DNA of 64,000 nt from JAHBTB01 sp964451255 (GTDB lineage: Bacteria > Armatimonadota > Fimbriimonadia > Fimbriimonadales > Fimbriimonadaceae): the NCBI GenBank assembly GCA_964451255.1, contig CAYVHL010000005.1, positions 62,001-126,000 of the forward strand, given 5' to 3'. Made by a program: the position numbers and the translations under genes. Positions 48,311-56,626 of the stretch are shown here, one piece after another; within the stretch, counting starts at the first letter, position 1; the number at the start of each line of letters is the position of its first letter. The notes under the pieces are model-generated. The model saw nothing but the letters and a program-made list of their open reading frames with translations, did not search any database and had not been told where the DNA came from.

Positions 48311-49149
48311 GGGTTCGTGCAACAGTCGCTTGGGTACAGGTCCGGATTGGTGTGTGGGTTTGGCGCGTCCACATCCCAGATGACGCGGGCCGCGTTGTAG
48401 TTCGTCATGATCACGTATTCGTTTCCGGACGTCTCGATCGCCATCTGATTGAGGAGCGAGAACGCGGTGTAGCTCTTGGAGTGCCCGTCCAATAGGTTGA
48501 CGTTCGTCCGCTTGGAGTGCCGGTCTGAAATTCCGTATCGCCGACCGAGCCCGTACCCGGGATCAACGTAAGCAGGGCGTCCCGTCGTCCCGTTGGCCGA
48601 GGTGCCGTTGAAGGCGTCGACGTTAAAGACCGTCTCGGCAGGAAATTGGATGTTGCTTTCACCGACCGGACGTGGATGTGGGTCGCCCAGACCCGTGTCC
48701 GGACAAGCGCCGTTGCCGCCCACGATGAAATAGTCGTAGTAGTTGTAGTAGTAGCCAAGGTAGGAGTTCATGCCGAGCCCGACATTGATCCGCGCGTCAA
48801 ACGTCAGGTCCTTCATTTGGTTCGGCGCGTCGGGGCAGTTATAGATCTGGATGTTCTTCGTGTACTGGAAGAGCGTTCCCATCCATGTGTATGGCGCGAT
48901 GTCGCCGGCCTGGTTTGTGCAACCACCCGGGTAGAGCTCGTGGATCTGTCCGTCGTTGTCGCCCATGTACATCAGTTCGGCCAGGATCAACTGCTTCGAG
49001 TTGCTGAGGCACGAGGTCTTCTTCGCCGCTTCCTTTGCTTGGGCGAACACCGGGAAAAGGATGGCGGCCAGGATGGCGATGATGGCGATCACGACGAGGA
49101 GTTCGATCAGCGTGAAGGCGTGGGATTTGCGAGAGCAAGCGAGATTCAT
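48307..49149 (-). CDS. Prepilin-like secreted protein with type IV pilin N-terminus (DUF1559-like)
   Basis: The 280-residue protein has a short basic leader (NLACSRKSHA) and then FTLIELLVVIAIIAIL and FPVFAQAKEAAKKTSC, nearly identical to the protein at 33586. The remaining domain is different in detail, with Cys pairs (YPGGCTNQAG, NCPDAPNQM, GACPDTG, DCCTNP) that could form disulfides, and an LDGHSK box. I prefer ATG 49149 over the ATG 12 codons upstream because AAGGTGAT precedes it. It is followed by a coupled small membrane protein. Confidence 0.85.
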   Translation of the reverse strand: MNLACSRKSHAFTLIELLVVIAIIAILAAILFPVFAQAKEAAKKTSCLSNSKQLILAELMYMGDNDGQIHELYPGGCTNQAGDIAPYTWMGTLFQYTKNIQIYNCPDAPNQMKDLTFDARINVGLGMNSYLGYYYNYYDYFIVGGNGACPDTGLGDPHPRPVGESNIQFPAETVFNVDAFNGTSANGTTGRPAYVDPGYGLGRRYGISDRHSKRTNVNLLDGHSKSYTAFSLLNQMAIETSGNEYVIMTNYNAARVIWDVDAPNPHTNPDLYPSDCCTNP

Positions 49150-49379
49150 AAGGTAATCACCTTGGGCCGCAAAACTACGGTGCATTGGCGGCCCAGAGCG
49201 TCAATATATCACGGGACTAGGGCGAACGAGCGATTTACTGTGAAATTGGTCAAGGACAATTTGTCGTACATTCGAAGTCGTCAATAGTGCTTGTTATGTT
49301 GATGTAATAGAGTGCTACAGCGGCGAAAGGGAGTAGCCGAGTAGTCTGCACGACAATCGGACTGTGTGCGAAACTTTCG

Positions 49380-50105
49380 TCAGCGGCGGTAATGCGGCAG
49401 CATTTTGTTGAAGAGAATGATTTGGAACGACGGGCAACGGGACTCGTCGGCGTGCCAGGCGGATCCGGGTGGCGGGAGGGGTTCTTCCAAAGCAGTCAAC
49501 ACAGCCCCAGATTCAAAGAACGGACGCAGGAGCGAACTGAGCGGCCGGTGGTAGTTGTCGATCTGCAGGCCGCCCCAGGCCAAGTGGAGCGTGAACTCCT
49601 CCATGTAGCGGTCGACCGTGCGATAGAGCCTGTTTCCTTCCGAGTCCTTCTGCCAACCGTCGGTCGTGCTCGCCATGTTTGAGACGGTGACGACCGCGAT
49701 CCGCCCGCCTGGTCGGCACACGCGCACCATCTCCTTGGCCGCCGCCCGATAATCGGGGATGTCCAGGATCGTAAGATAGCTGATGACCAGGTCGAACGCT
49801 CCGGTGCGGAACGGGAGGGCGCTGCCGTCGCCGAGGGCGAATCGGGGGCCGAACGTGCGCGCGGCGTGTTCTGCAAGGCGCGCCACCGGCTCGACGCCAA
49901 AGGCCTCCGCGTCATGTCGGGCAAGCTTTCCGACATAACGGCCCTGGCCGCTGCCGACGTCGAGCACGCGAAGCCCACGGACATCGCCGATGAGGCTCGC
50001 GAGGGCGGGGTCGAGGATGTGTTTGCGCGAGTCGTCGCCGTCTTCGCCCTGGAGGGCGATCCACGCCTCCGCCGAAGCCGTCCAATCCGGATACCGCCCG
50101 CTCAC
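49380..50105 (-). CDS. Class I SAM-dependent methyltransferase
   Basis: The 241-residue protein has the Rossmann SAM-binding loop LRVLDVGSGQGRYVGKLA, then the second strand FGVEPVARLAEHAA, LGDGSALPFRTGAFDLVIS and CRPGGRIAVVTVS. Such UbiE/Methyltransf_11-type enzymes act on many small molecules. The start is GTG 50105, and TATCCT lies seven bases before it. The last gene before the tRNA; convergent with nothing, reading away from it. Substrate unknown. Confidence 0.88.
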   Translation of the reverse strand: MSGRYPDWTASAEAWIALQGEDGDDSRKHILDPALASLIGDVRGLRVLDVGSGQGRYVGKLARHDAEAFGVEPVARLAEHAARTFGPRFALGDGSALPFRTGAFDLVISYLTILDIPDYRAAAKEMVRVCRPGGRIAVVTVSNMASTTDGWQKDSEGNRLYRTVDRYMEEFTLHLAWGGLQIDNYHRPLSSLLRPFFESGAVLTALEEPLPPPGSAWHADESRCPSFQIILFNKMLPHYRR

Positions 50106-50112
50106 GGGCCGC

Positions 50113-50118
50113 AGGATA
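50113..50118 (-). promoter_or_regulatory. TATCCT -10-like hexamer 7 bases before the methyltransferase gene
   Basis: On the minus strand TATCCT, then GCGGCCC and GTG 50105. No Shine-Dalgarno sequence is visible. Confidence 0.4.
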
Positions 50119-50181
50119 CTCGTCGGCCGCTAGGTCGTACGTTGCAGACCACCGCCTCGCCGACCCATAATGACCGGGCAG

Positions 50182-50256
50182 GCCGATGTAGCTCAGTGGT
50201 AGAGCAGCTGTTTCGTAAACAGCAGGTCACCGGTTCGAATCCGGTCATCGGCTCCA
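50182..50256 (+). tRNA. tRNA-Thr (anticodon CGT)
   Basis: The sequence folds as a cloverleaf: acceptor stem GCCGATG/CATCGGC (7 bp, perfect), D arm with AGCTCAGTGGTAGAGC, anticodon stem GCTGT/ACAGC with loop TTCGTAA so the anticodon is CGT, and TPC arm ACCGGTTCGAATCCGGT. The CCA end is encoded in the gene (GGCTCCA). It decodes ACG. Position 50182-50253 without CCA. Confidence 0.97.
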
Positions 50257-50403
50257 CAAACTGATTCCTTAGCTTTGGAGATGGATTGGCGTCCCCGTCC
50301 AGGCAGTTGTGTTCGGCGATGGAATCGTGCAAGCCAGTCTTGGCGCTCACACCTCAAGAAGTGGTCACGGGCCTCGAGCAATACCGACCGGCGGGAGGCG
50401 TAG

Positions 50404-50937
50404 ATGACAGGTATGGGAGCCACAACTGTGAAAAGCGCCTCGGCCGCCGGTCGTTTAGCCGAATCGTCGTTCGCCGTCGTCACCGACCCGGTGCAGGAAC
50501 AAAACCACCGGGTACTCCAGCCCGTCCTCACGGACCTCATCGCGTACAGCTTGCTCTTGAAGCAGTTGCATTGGAACGTCACGGGGCCGAACTTCCGCCC
50601 GATCCACCAACACCTGGACGAGATCCACGGGGAAGTCATGGAGGCGGTGGACTCGGTCGCCGAGCGGCTGGCTGCGACGGGACACAGCCCCGACGGCACT
50701 GTCCAGTCAGTCAGCAGGGACTCCGAATTGGGTGAGACCCCAACGGGCTTTCTGCCCGACGTCGAAGTGTTGAAACTTGCCGCCTATCGCACCCACGAAC
50801 TGACCGGTCTTGTTCGTTCCCGGATGGAGGCGATCGAGGACAAGGACACGGTCACCGCCGACCTTCTCCACCAGGTCGTCGAAGGGCTTGAGAAGCACCA
50901 CTGGATGCTCCGCGCCCAATTGACCCATCAATCCTGA
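50404..50937 (+). CDS. dps: DNA-protecting/ferritin-like protein Dps
   Basis: The 177-residue protein is the Dps type of ferritin: LLLKQLHWNVTGPNFRPIH with the first metal His, HQHLDEIHGEVMEAVDSVAE with the second, and LAATGHSPDGT. Dps forms a 12-mer that binds DNA and stores iron by using H2O2. The N-terminal 25 residues (Thr/Ser/Ala) are an extra tail that may bind DNA. GGGAGG lies five bases before the ATG. It follows tRNA-Thr and precedes a pirin gene. Confidence 0.9.
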   Translation: MTGMGATTVKSASAAGRLAESSFAVVTDPVQEQNHRVLQPVLTDLIAYSLLLKQLHWNVTGPNFRPIHQHLDEIHGEVMEAVDSVAERLAATGHSPDGTVQSVSRDSELGETPTGFLPDVEVLKLAAYRTHELTGLVRSRMEAIEDKDTVTADLLHQVVEGLEKHHWMLRAQLTHQS

Positions 50938-50989
50938 ATAGGATAATCGTGCTGTAAGCCAGTGGGACTCGTTGAGGCCTCTGGCGGCG

Positions 50990-50995
50990 TAGACT
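50990..50995 (+). promoter_or_regulatory. TAGACT -10-like hexamer upstream of the pirin gene
   Basis: TAGACT lies 45 bases before the pirin ATG, so this transcript would have a leader that contains the hairpin 51003-51026, unlike the leaderless set. Confidence 0.35.
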
Positions 50996-51002
50996 AATGG
51001 AG

Positions 51003-51026
51003 GGGACGGCCGATCCCGGCCGTCCC
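51003..51026 (+). promoter_or_regulatory. Leader hairpin just before the pirin ribosome site
   Basis: GGGACGGCC and GGCCGTCCC form a 9 bp perfect stem around GATCCC. The next four bases are GAGG, the likely Shine-Dalgarno sequence. It may regulate translation, or end dps transcription. Confidence 0.45.
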
Positions 51027-51040
51027 GAGGAACCACGAGC

Positions 51041-51943
51041 ATGTCCATCCGCCCCGTCCAAAGAGTGATCCAGTCCCGTCCGACGCTCGAGGGCGCCGGT
51101 GTCCACCTGCACCGGGCGTTCGGGTTCGGCAACACAAAGGACTTCGACCCGTTCCTCCTGTTCGACGACTTCCGCAACGACATCCCCGAGGACTACCTGG
51201 CCGGGTTTCCCTGGCACCCGCACCGCGGGATCGAGACGATCACATACGTCTTGGCCGGCACAGTCGAACATGCCGACAGCCTGGGTAACAGTGGCGCGAT
51301 CTCACCCGGCGACGTCCAGTGGATGACGGCGGGCCGAGGGATAATCCACCAGGAGATGCCCAAAGGGGACGAACGGGGCCACATGCACGGGTTCCAGTTG
51401 TGGGCAAATCTGCCCCAAGCGGACAAGATGACCGCCCCGCGCTATCAGGAGATCAAGTCGGTCGAGATACCGGAGATGACCGATGACGACGGCACCAAGA
51501 TCCGAGTCGTGACCGGCGAGTTCTGGGGCAGGCGCGGCCCGGTGGAAGGGATCGCCGCCGACCCCATCTACCTTGACGTGACGGTGCCAGCAGGGAAGCG
51601 CAAGACGCTGCCGATGGACACTCGGCGCAATGCCTTTGCCTACGTGTTCGGTGGCTCGGGCAAGTTCTGCAACGCCTCAGAGCCCCTCGCTGTACCGACG
51701 GAGAATCCGCACTGGTTGCAGACCGAGGCCCCGCCTTCCGACGTCGAGGACCGGTCGCTGGTGTTGTTCTCGGGCGGCGACGAGATCAGCGTCCAGGCGG
51801 GTGAGAAGGGCATCCGGTTCCTGCTCGTGTCGGGGCAGCCGCTCAAGGAGCCGGTGGCCTGGTACGGGCCGATCGTCATGAACACCCAAGCGGAGCTCCA
51901 AGAGGCTTACAAGGAGCTCCGCGAAGGGACGTTCTTGAACTAA
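51041..51943 (+). CDS. Pirin-family cupin protein
   Basis: The 300-residue protein has the pirin bicupin: GFPWHPHRGIETITYVLAGT (metal His residues), HADSLGNSGAISPGDVQWM and AGRGIIHQEMP in the N-terminal cupin, and a second cupin half with RRNAFAYVFGGSGKF. Some pirins have quercetinase activity, others act in signalling. A GAGG and a hairpin lie before the ATG. Convergent with the PEP-CTERM gene at 51948. Confidence 0.92.
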   Translation: MSIRPVQRVIQSRPTLEGAGVHLHRAFGFGNTKDFDPFLLFDDFRNDIPEDYLAGFPWHPHRGIETITYVLAGTVEHADSLGNSGAISPGDVQWMTAGRGIIHQEMPKGDERGHMHGFQLWANLPQADKMTAPRYQEIKSVEIPEMTDDDGTKIRVVTGEFWGRRGPVEGIAADPIYLDVTVPAGKRKTLPMDTRRNAFAYVFGGSGKFCNASEPLAVPTENPHWLQTEAPPSDVEDRSLVLFSGGDEISVQAGEKGIRFLLVSGQPLKEPVAWYGPIVMNTQAELQEAYKELREGTFLN

Positions 51944-51947
51944 GCGC

Positions 51948-52706
51948 TTACTTGCGGCGGCGTCGGGCCATGGCTGCGGCGCCAATGCCGAGCACCGCGA
52001 GGGTCATCGGTTCCGGAACTGACTGGGCCGTTTCGACCGCACCGGTGACGAACGAACCGCTAAAGGGGTTTGTCCGGTTCCAAGCCGAATCGTAGTGATA
52101 CAGTTGTCCGCTCCAGTCCATCACCCAGAAACTGTTGTCCGACACGTCGTAGGCGATGTCGTCGTCGTTCACGAATCCCGCACTAGAGAGCAGGGTTGCC
52201 GCACCAGAACCAAGGTTGATGCTATAGGTGCTGCCGCCCGCCGCTTGCAAAATCATCTGGCCGTTGGCCGAATCCCAGTCCAAGCCACCCGGGTAGATAC
52301 CGGTGTTGCCGATCAAGGTCGCCGCACCTGTTGACTTGTTCATTGAGTAGAAATTGGAAGCAGAGTCGGTGGCGTAGAGGTTTCCTGCACCGTCGAACCC
52401 AAGGCCGAACATGTCGGGTATGGCGTGGGCGCCGACCAAGGTCGCGGCACCCGTCACCAAATTGACCGTGTATAGGTCACGGTCGTTTCTTCCGCCGACA
52501 TAGTACATGACGCCAGAGGTCGTGTCATAAGCGAGGTCGCCAAAGTCACCGGCCACGCCTAGGGCGCCGACTAGGTTGTCTTGAAAAGTCGTGGTGTCGA
52601 ACGTGTGCAGGGTGTCGTTCGTATCTTCGACGTAGTACAACTGGGTTGCCCAGGACGTCGATGCGAACACAAGTGTGGCAAGTGCTAGAAGGGACAATTT
52701 GTTCAT
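51948..52706 (-). CDS. PEP-CTERM protein with beta-propeller-like repeats
   Basis: The 252-residue protein has a signal peptide (KLSLLALATLVFASTSWA), then six or so repeats with D-x-x-x-x-L/Y-x-V/T patterns (GDLAYDTTSGVMYYV, LGFDGAGNLYATD, GLDWDSANGQMILQ) that read as a beta-propeller, and a C-terminal PEP-CTERM tail SVPEPMTLAVLGIGAAAMAR plus RRRRK. GGAGATCAG precedes the ATG at 52706. Likely a surface protein sorted by exosortase. Confidence 0.92.
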   Translation of the reverse strand: MNKLSLLALATLVFASTSWATQLYYVEDTNDTLHTFDTTTFQDNLVGALGVAGDFGDLAYDTTSGVMYYVGGRNDRDLYTVNLVTGAATLVGAHAIPDMFGLGFDGAGNLYATDSASNFYSMNKSTGAATLIGNTGIYPGGLDWDSANGQMILQAAGGSTYSINLGSGAATLLSSAGFVNDDDIAYDVSDNSFWVMDWSGQLYHYDSAWNRTNPFSGSFVTGAVETAQSVPEPMTLAVLGIGAAAMARRRRK

Positions 52707-52817
52707 CTGATCTCCACAGCCGCAAGAGCGAGACTGTCTCGACATGGTACAGCAAAGTACTGACCATATGGCATCGAGGAGGTGATTTTGCTTATTTGCT
52801 CTCTGATTCCCCGCAAA

Positions 52818-53849
52818 TTAGCCGGGCAACCTGTGGAGTTCGCTGAGGGACTCGCCAAGGATGAGGCGTTTGCAGGCTTCTCCAAGCAAAGGCGCGATCG
52901 GGATGATCGTGAACTTGCGGGGTGCAAAGCAGACTTTGTGGGCGAGAGGGATCGTGTCGGTAAGGACAAACTCGTCGATCGGGGACTGGTCGAGCTTCGC
53001 GACCAACGCCTCGTTGCTCAGCTTCTGGTCGGCGAGGATGCCGTGCACGGCGCAGACGCGGACAGACGCCGCGCCTTGCTCCTTGAGGAGCTCAGCGTCC
53101 TTGATGACGGTGTTGCCGGTCAAGATCTCGTCGTCCAAGATGAAGCAGTGCTTGTCCCTGACGTTGCCCGCGATCGCCTTGACGGCTGGCGACTCCGAGT
53201 TGTCCGACCTGGTCTTGTAGATGTATATGGGGTCGATGCCCAGGTTGGCCGGTATGTCCTCGAACCGTTTAGCCGCGCCAGCGTCAGCGAAGACGAGCGT
53301 GCAGTCGGACGGTGCGAACCGGGTCAGATACTCCCTTTGGATGTGCCGGACCAGGAGCGGTACGACGGGCACCTCGTCCGCGGTCGGGACATAGTACTGC
53401 TTGATGTGTCCGTTGTGGGGCTCCATCAACAGCACGCGCCGCACCCCGAGTACCTCGTTCAGGATCTCGGGGAGCCGCTGGCCCATGACTGAGATGCGCG
53501 GCTTGTTCTTCCGGTCTGAACGGCTGTACGGCATGTAAGGGAACACGACGATCGTCCGCCTAGGGTGGGCGTTGTTGATCGCGTCGAGCATGGCTAGGAG
53601 TTCGATGACACCGTCGTTGACCGGTGGCGTCTGGGTGTGGAGGACGAGGGCGACATGGTCGCGCACGTTGTCGACCTGCACTTCAATGTTCTCGTTGGAG
53701 AACCAACTGACGACGTGGCCGCCGCGCTCGACGCGGTATTCCTCGGACTGGCCCATGATCCGGTGGCGGAGTTCCGTCTCGACCTGTCCGGCCAGGGCCC
53801 CCATGCCCGAGGTGGCAAAGACTTTCACGACCGTTTCGCCAATCGCCAT
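52818..53849 (-). CDS. Ribose-phosphate pyrophosphokinase (PRPP synthetase)-like
   Basis: PRPP synthetase makes 5-phosphoribosyl-1-pyrophosphate for purine, pyrimidine and amino-acid biosynthesis. The 343-residue protein has VFPYMPYSRSDRK (ATP-binding loop with the family's YxRxDR), MEPHNGHIKQYY, a phosphoribosyl-binding stretch FILDDEILTGNTVIK (PRPP loop, normally VDDMIDTG-like) and VFADAGAAKRFEDI. It is a diverged member; LDDEILTGN instead of the usual DDxxxTGGT may alter kinetics. ATG 53849 is chosen over two upstream ATG because it fits the conserved start. Confidence 0.82.
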   Translation of the reverse strand: MAIGETVVKVFATSGMGALAGQVETELRHRIMGQSEEYRVERGGHVVSWFSNENIEVQVDNVRDHVALVLHTQTPPVNDGVIELLAMLDAINNAHPRRTIVVFPYMPYSRSDRKNKPRISVMGQRLPEILNEVLGVRRVLLMEPHNGHIKQYYVPTADEVPVVPLLVRHIQREYLTRFAPSDCTLVFADAGAAKRFEDIPANLGIDPIYIYKTRSDNSESPAVKAIAGNVRDKHCFILDDEILTGNTVIKDAELLKEQGAASVRVCAVHGILADQKLSNEALVAKLDQSPIDEFVLTDTIPLAHKVCFAPRKFTIIPIAPLLGEACKRLILGESLSELHRLPG

Positions 53850-53957
53850 ATTAGGCGAGCCAGTGTACATTCCCGGACACGGGTTTTGGACCAGGCCCGG
53901 TGCCAACTGGCGTATTGGCCCCGGCAATGGATGGTCGCACGGTAGGATCAATTACAT

Positions 53958-54404
53958 ATGTTCGAGAGCACGGCCCCATATTCACCGGAGCGGATCCATG
54001 CGGCAGCGATGTATTGTTCAGACGGCAGGATGGGGGAGCATTTCGACAACTTCCTGACCGTCGGCTTGAGCTTGCCACGCTATGACCGAGTGATTCTCCC
54101 TGGCGGTCCCGCGTGCTTGGCCGGGTATCCGGAAATGATCGTAAACGAGGAAAGCGTCGTGGACGAGCTCAAATTTCTTATCGACGCGCATCAACTCAGG
54201 CGGGTCGTTCTTGTCCAGCATCAGAACTGCGCTTTCTATACGTCGAGGCTGGGATTGTCGGAACCACGGCTCGAGCTTGTCCAACGTGCCGACTTGGTTC
54301 GGGCGGCGGCGTACATAAGCCGGGTCGTCAAACTGGACCAAGTGGAAGGCTACTTTGCTAGGATCGACAACGGGAGGGTCAGGTTCGAGCCTGTGGCGGT
54401 TTGA
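53958..54404 (+). CDS. Small beta-carbonic-anhydrase-like protein
   Basis: The 148-residue protein has Cys20-x-Asp22-x-Arg24 (YCSDGRMGEHFDNF) and His88-x2-Cys91 (LVQHQNCAFY), the zinc ligands and dyad of beta-carbonic anhydrases in the right order. However, it is only about two-thirds of the usual length, and the Gly-Gly-Pro after the first strand (ILPGGPACL) replaces the typical R-N-A-G. It may be a carbonic anhydrase, or a diverged zinc enzyme or binding protein. It is divergent from the PRPP synthetase. TAGGAT lies nine bases upstream. Confidence 0.7.
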   Translation: MFESTAPYSPERIHAAAMYCSDGRMGEHFDNFLTVGLSLPRYDRVILPGGPACLAGYPEMIVNEESVVDELKFLIDAHQLRRVVLVQHQNCAFYTSRLGLSEPRLELVQRADLVRAAAYISRVVKLDQVEGYFARIDNGRVRFEPVAV

Positions 54405-54462
54405 CCAGCGCAGACCTCCGAGATCTCGTCAAGAGCCACTTACTCGTATAAGAGATTTGCAA

Positions 54463-54480
54463 TCCTTAGAATTTCCTTAG
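54463..54480 (+). promoter_or_regulatory. Pho-box-like direct repeat upstream of the response regulator
   Basis: TCCTTAG-N4-TCCTTAG: two identical heptamers with 11-base spacing, the geometry recognised by OmpR/PhoB-type response regulators. It lies 94 bases before the GTG start, with an AT-rich promoter-like segment (TTATATATTTGATAAAG) in between. Autoregulation is likely. Confidence 0.55.
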
Positions 54481-54573
54481 CTTATATATTTGATAAAGAA
54501 CCCTAATATGCGAGCACATACTGAACAAAGCCCCGCGATGAGTGTCATTCTTAATGAAAAGGAGCTGTGCACA

Positions 54574-55257
54574 GTGTCCGGACAAAGAGTGCTACTTGTC
54601 GAAGACGAACCAGGTCTAGCCGAAGCGGTCGGGCAAGCCCTGACGGAAGAAGGTTATATAGTCGATATAGCGGGCACCTTGGCGGAGGCCACCGCCAAAC
54701 GTGCCGAGGGCGACCCCAAGCTAGTCATCCTTGACCTCCGGTTGCCAGACGGAGACGGTTTGGACTGGCTCGCAGAGATCCGACCCGACAGCGACCTGCC
54801 GATCCTCTTGCTGACCGCCAAAGCAAGCGTCGAAGACCGGGTCAAGGGCCTGGACTTAGGTGCAGACGACTATGTGACCAAGCCGTTCAAGCTGGAAGAA
54901 CTTCTCGCTAGGGTGCGCGCATTGTTGCGTCGAACAGACGGAAGGGTCAAAGCGACGATCCAGGTCGGCGGATTGACGATCGAGATGTTCGAGCGCCGCG
55001 TGACCCTTGACGGACGGCTCGTGTTTCTGTCCAACACCGAATACGCTGTTCTCGAACTTCTGGCCAATTCAGCTGGGAAGCCTGTCTCAAAGGCTCAGAT
55101 TCTGGAGAGGGTCTGGGATGACAGCGTGCGTCCCGCCAACGTCGTGGAGGTCTACATCAGCTACATCCGATCCAAACTGGAGCGCGGCGGGGCCCCCCGG
55201 CTCATCCATACCTTGCGAGGGCAGGGTTACCTCCTCGCAGAGCGGGAAACCAGTTGA
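54574..55257 (+). CDS. OmpR/PhoB-family response regulator
   Basis: The 227-residue protein has a receiver domain with phospho-acceptor Asp54 (VILDLRLPDGDGL), acidic pair VEDEP at 9-13 and Lys103 (YVTKPFKLEELLARV), then a winged-helix output domain with TEYAVLELLANSAGKPVSKA and RPANVVEVYISYIRSKLE. I choose GTG 54574 because AAAAGGAG lies nine bases before it; ATG 54538 would add residues without a ribosome site. Its stop overlaps the kinase start (TTGA). A secreted phosphoesterase lies downstream of the kinase. Confidence 0.92.
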   Translation: MSGQRVLLVEDEPGLAEAVGQALTEEGYIVDIAGTLAEATAKRAEGDPKLVILDLRLPDGDGLDWLAEIRPDSDLPILLLTAKASVEDRVKGLDLGADDYVTKPFKLEELLARVRALLRRTDGRVKATIQVGGLTIEMFERRVTLDGRLVFLSNTEYAVLELLANSAGKPVSKAQILERVWDDSVRPANVVEVYISYIRSKLERGGAPRLIHTLRGQGYLLAERETS

Positions 55258-56561
55258 CGGTCGGCAGCCGCCTGCGCATGTCGCTCGTGTCCGGCGGCGC
55301 GGCAGTTCTTGTCTTGGCCGGCGTTTTTTGGGCGGCCGTGGCCCAAGAGCAGAAGGTCAGTTTTCGGGACGCCGGAGCAAAGCTCGACATTGCCCTCAAG
55401 CAGGTCGCGTCTGAGCTACAGCGAGGCCTCAAGAACGCCGACTGGGAAGAGGTCAGGGCAGGCGACCCAGAGCTCGCTGTCGAAGTCAAGTCTGCTTCTG
55501 GCCAGGTCGTTGGCCGTGCTGGCGCATTCGAATTGCCGAACAGGACGGCGAACGGGCCGGTCAATTCATTGGGGGGCCGACTGATCCTTGTCAAGAGCAA
55601 GAATGTCACTGGATTCGACATCACCGTCGGCATGGACAGGACGACGGACCTGGCGGCAAACGCGAAGCTCGAGTTGATCTTGACGCTGATGGTCGTGCCT
55701 CTCGCATCGCTTATCGCCCTGGCAACCTGGATCGCATCCGGCGCGACGTACCGGTCCCTCGACGCCTTGACGCAACAGGCCGAGACCCTGAGCGGCGACG
55801 TCCGCAGCCTGGTGCGCCTGGAGCCGCGCAGCGGAGAGTTCGCCCCGTTTGTCGGACGACTCAACAGGTTCATCGACAACATGCACGAGTCCTACATGCG
55901 TCAAGAGCGCCTTGTTCAGGACGTCGCCCATGAGTTGCGTACACCACTGGCCGTCATCCGGGGCAAGATCGAGGCGACGTTGAACCGCCCCAGGGCGGCA
56001 GAGGAATATGCGGCGGCGCTCAAGACGACGCTCGCCGAGGCAGAGCGGCTCTCCGATCTGGCTGAGACGTTGCTGCAGTCGGCGACGCATGAAGACAAGC
56101 AGGCCGGTGTGGTGCAGATCGCGGACGTCTTGGAGTCGGCCCATGCCCGATGGGTGGACCGCTTTGCCGCCGCGCATGTCGGTTTGAACTTGACCAGCGA
56201 ACCGTGCTTTGCTTCGATCAGTCCCGAGGCAGGCGGGATAATCTTGGACAACCTGCTCTCCAACGCCCTGCGACAAAGCCAGAGGGACACGGAGTGTTTC
56301 CTTCGGTCTCAGTGTGAGGCCGGATGGGTGACCATCGAAGTCGAGGACCAAGGCGGCGGCGTCCCGCCTGGCCTTGAGGACAAGATTTTCGACCGCTTCA
56401 CCAGGGGCTCGGGAAAGAACGCCTCGGTCGCCGGGGGATACGGTCTCGGCCTGTCCATTTGCCGTCGCCTTGTGGAAGACCACGGCGGGAGCGTCAGGTT
56501 TGAGAACCGTGGACGTGGCGCCGCCTTCATCGTCCGCCTACGCAAGTCGACGGGAATCTAG
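55254..56561 (+). CDS. Sensor histidine kinase
   Basis: The protein of 435 aa has TM1 about 10-30, a periplasmic region about 31-138, TM2 about 139-163, a HAMP-like linker, the phosphorylated His226 in VQDVAHELRTPLAVIRGK, the N box LDNLLSNALRQ (N337), G1 EVEDQGGGVPP (Asp365), and G2 GGYGLGLSICRRLVEDHGG. A TTG start overlaps the stop of the response regulator by four bases (TTGA). It is coupled to that gene, and both are 65 bases upstream of a phosphoesterase. Confidence 0.93.
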   Translation: MTVGSRLRMSLVSGGAAVLVLAGVFWAAVAQEQKVSFRDAGAKLDIALKQVASELQRGLKNADWEEVRAGDPELAVEVKSASGQVVGRAGAFELPNRTANGPVNSLGGRLILVKSKNVTGFDITVGMDRTTDLAANAKLELILTLMVVPLASLIALATWIASGATYRSLDALTQQAETLSGDVRSLVRLEPRSGEFAPFVGRLNRFIDNMHESYMRQERLVQDVAHELRTPLAVIRGKIEATLNRPRAAEEYAAALKTTLAEAERLSDLAETLLQSATHEDKQAGVVQIADVLESAHARWVDRFAAAHVGLNLTSEPCFASISPEAGGIILDNLLSNALRQSQRDTECFLRSQCEAGWVTIEVEDQGGGVPPGLEDKIFDRFTRGSGKNASVAGGYGLGLSICRRLVEDHGGSVRFENRGRGAAFIVRLRKSTGI

Positions 56562-56626
56562 AAAAGAAGGAAGGGCCCGCACCCCGTGCATTGACAGTTG
56601 GCTGTAGCATTGAAGAAACTTGGGCC

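Noticed and set aside
56591..56626. TTGACA at 56591 as promoter of the phosphoesterase
   Set aside because: No -10 lies at a suitable distance; TAGCAT follows after only about nine bases.
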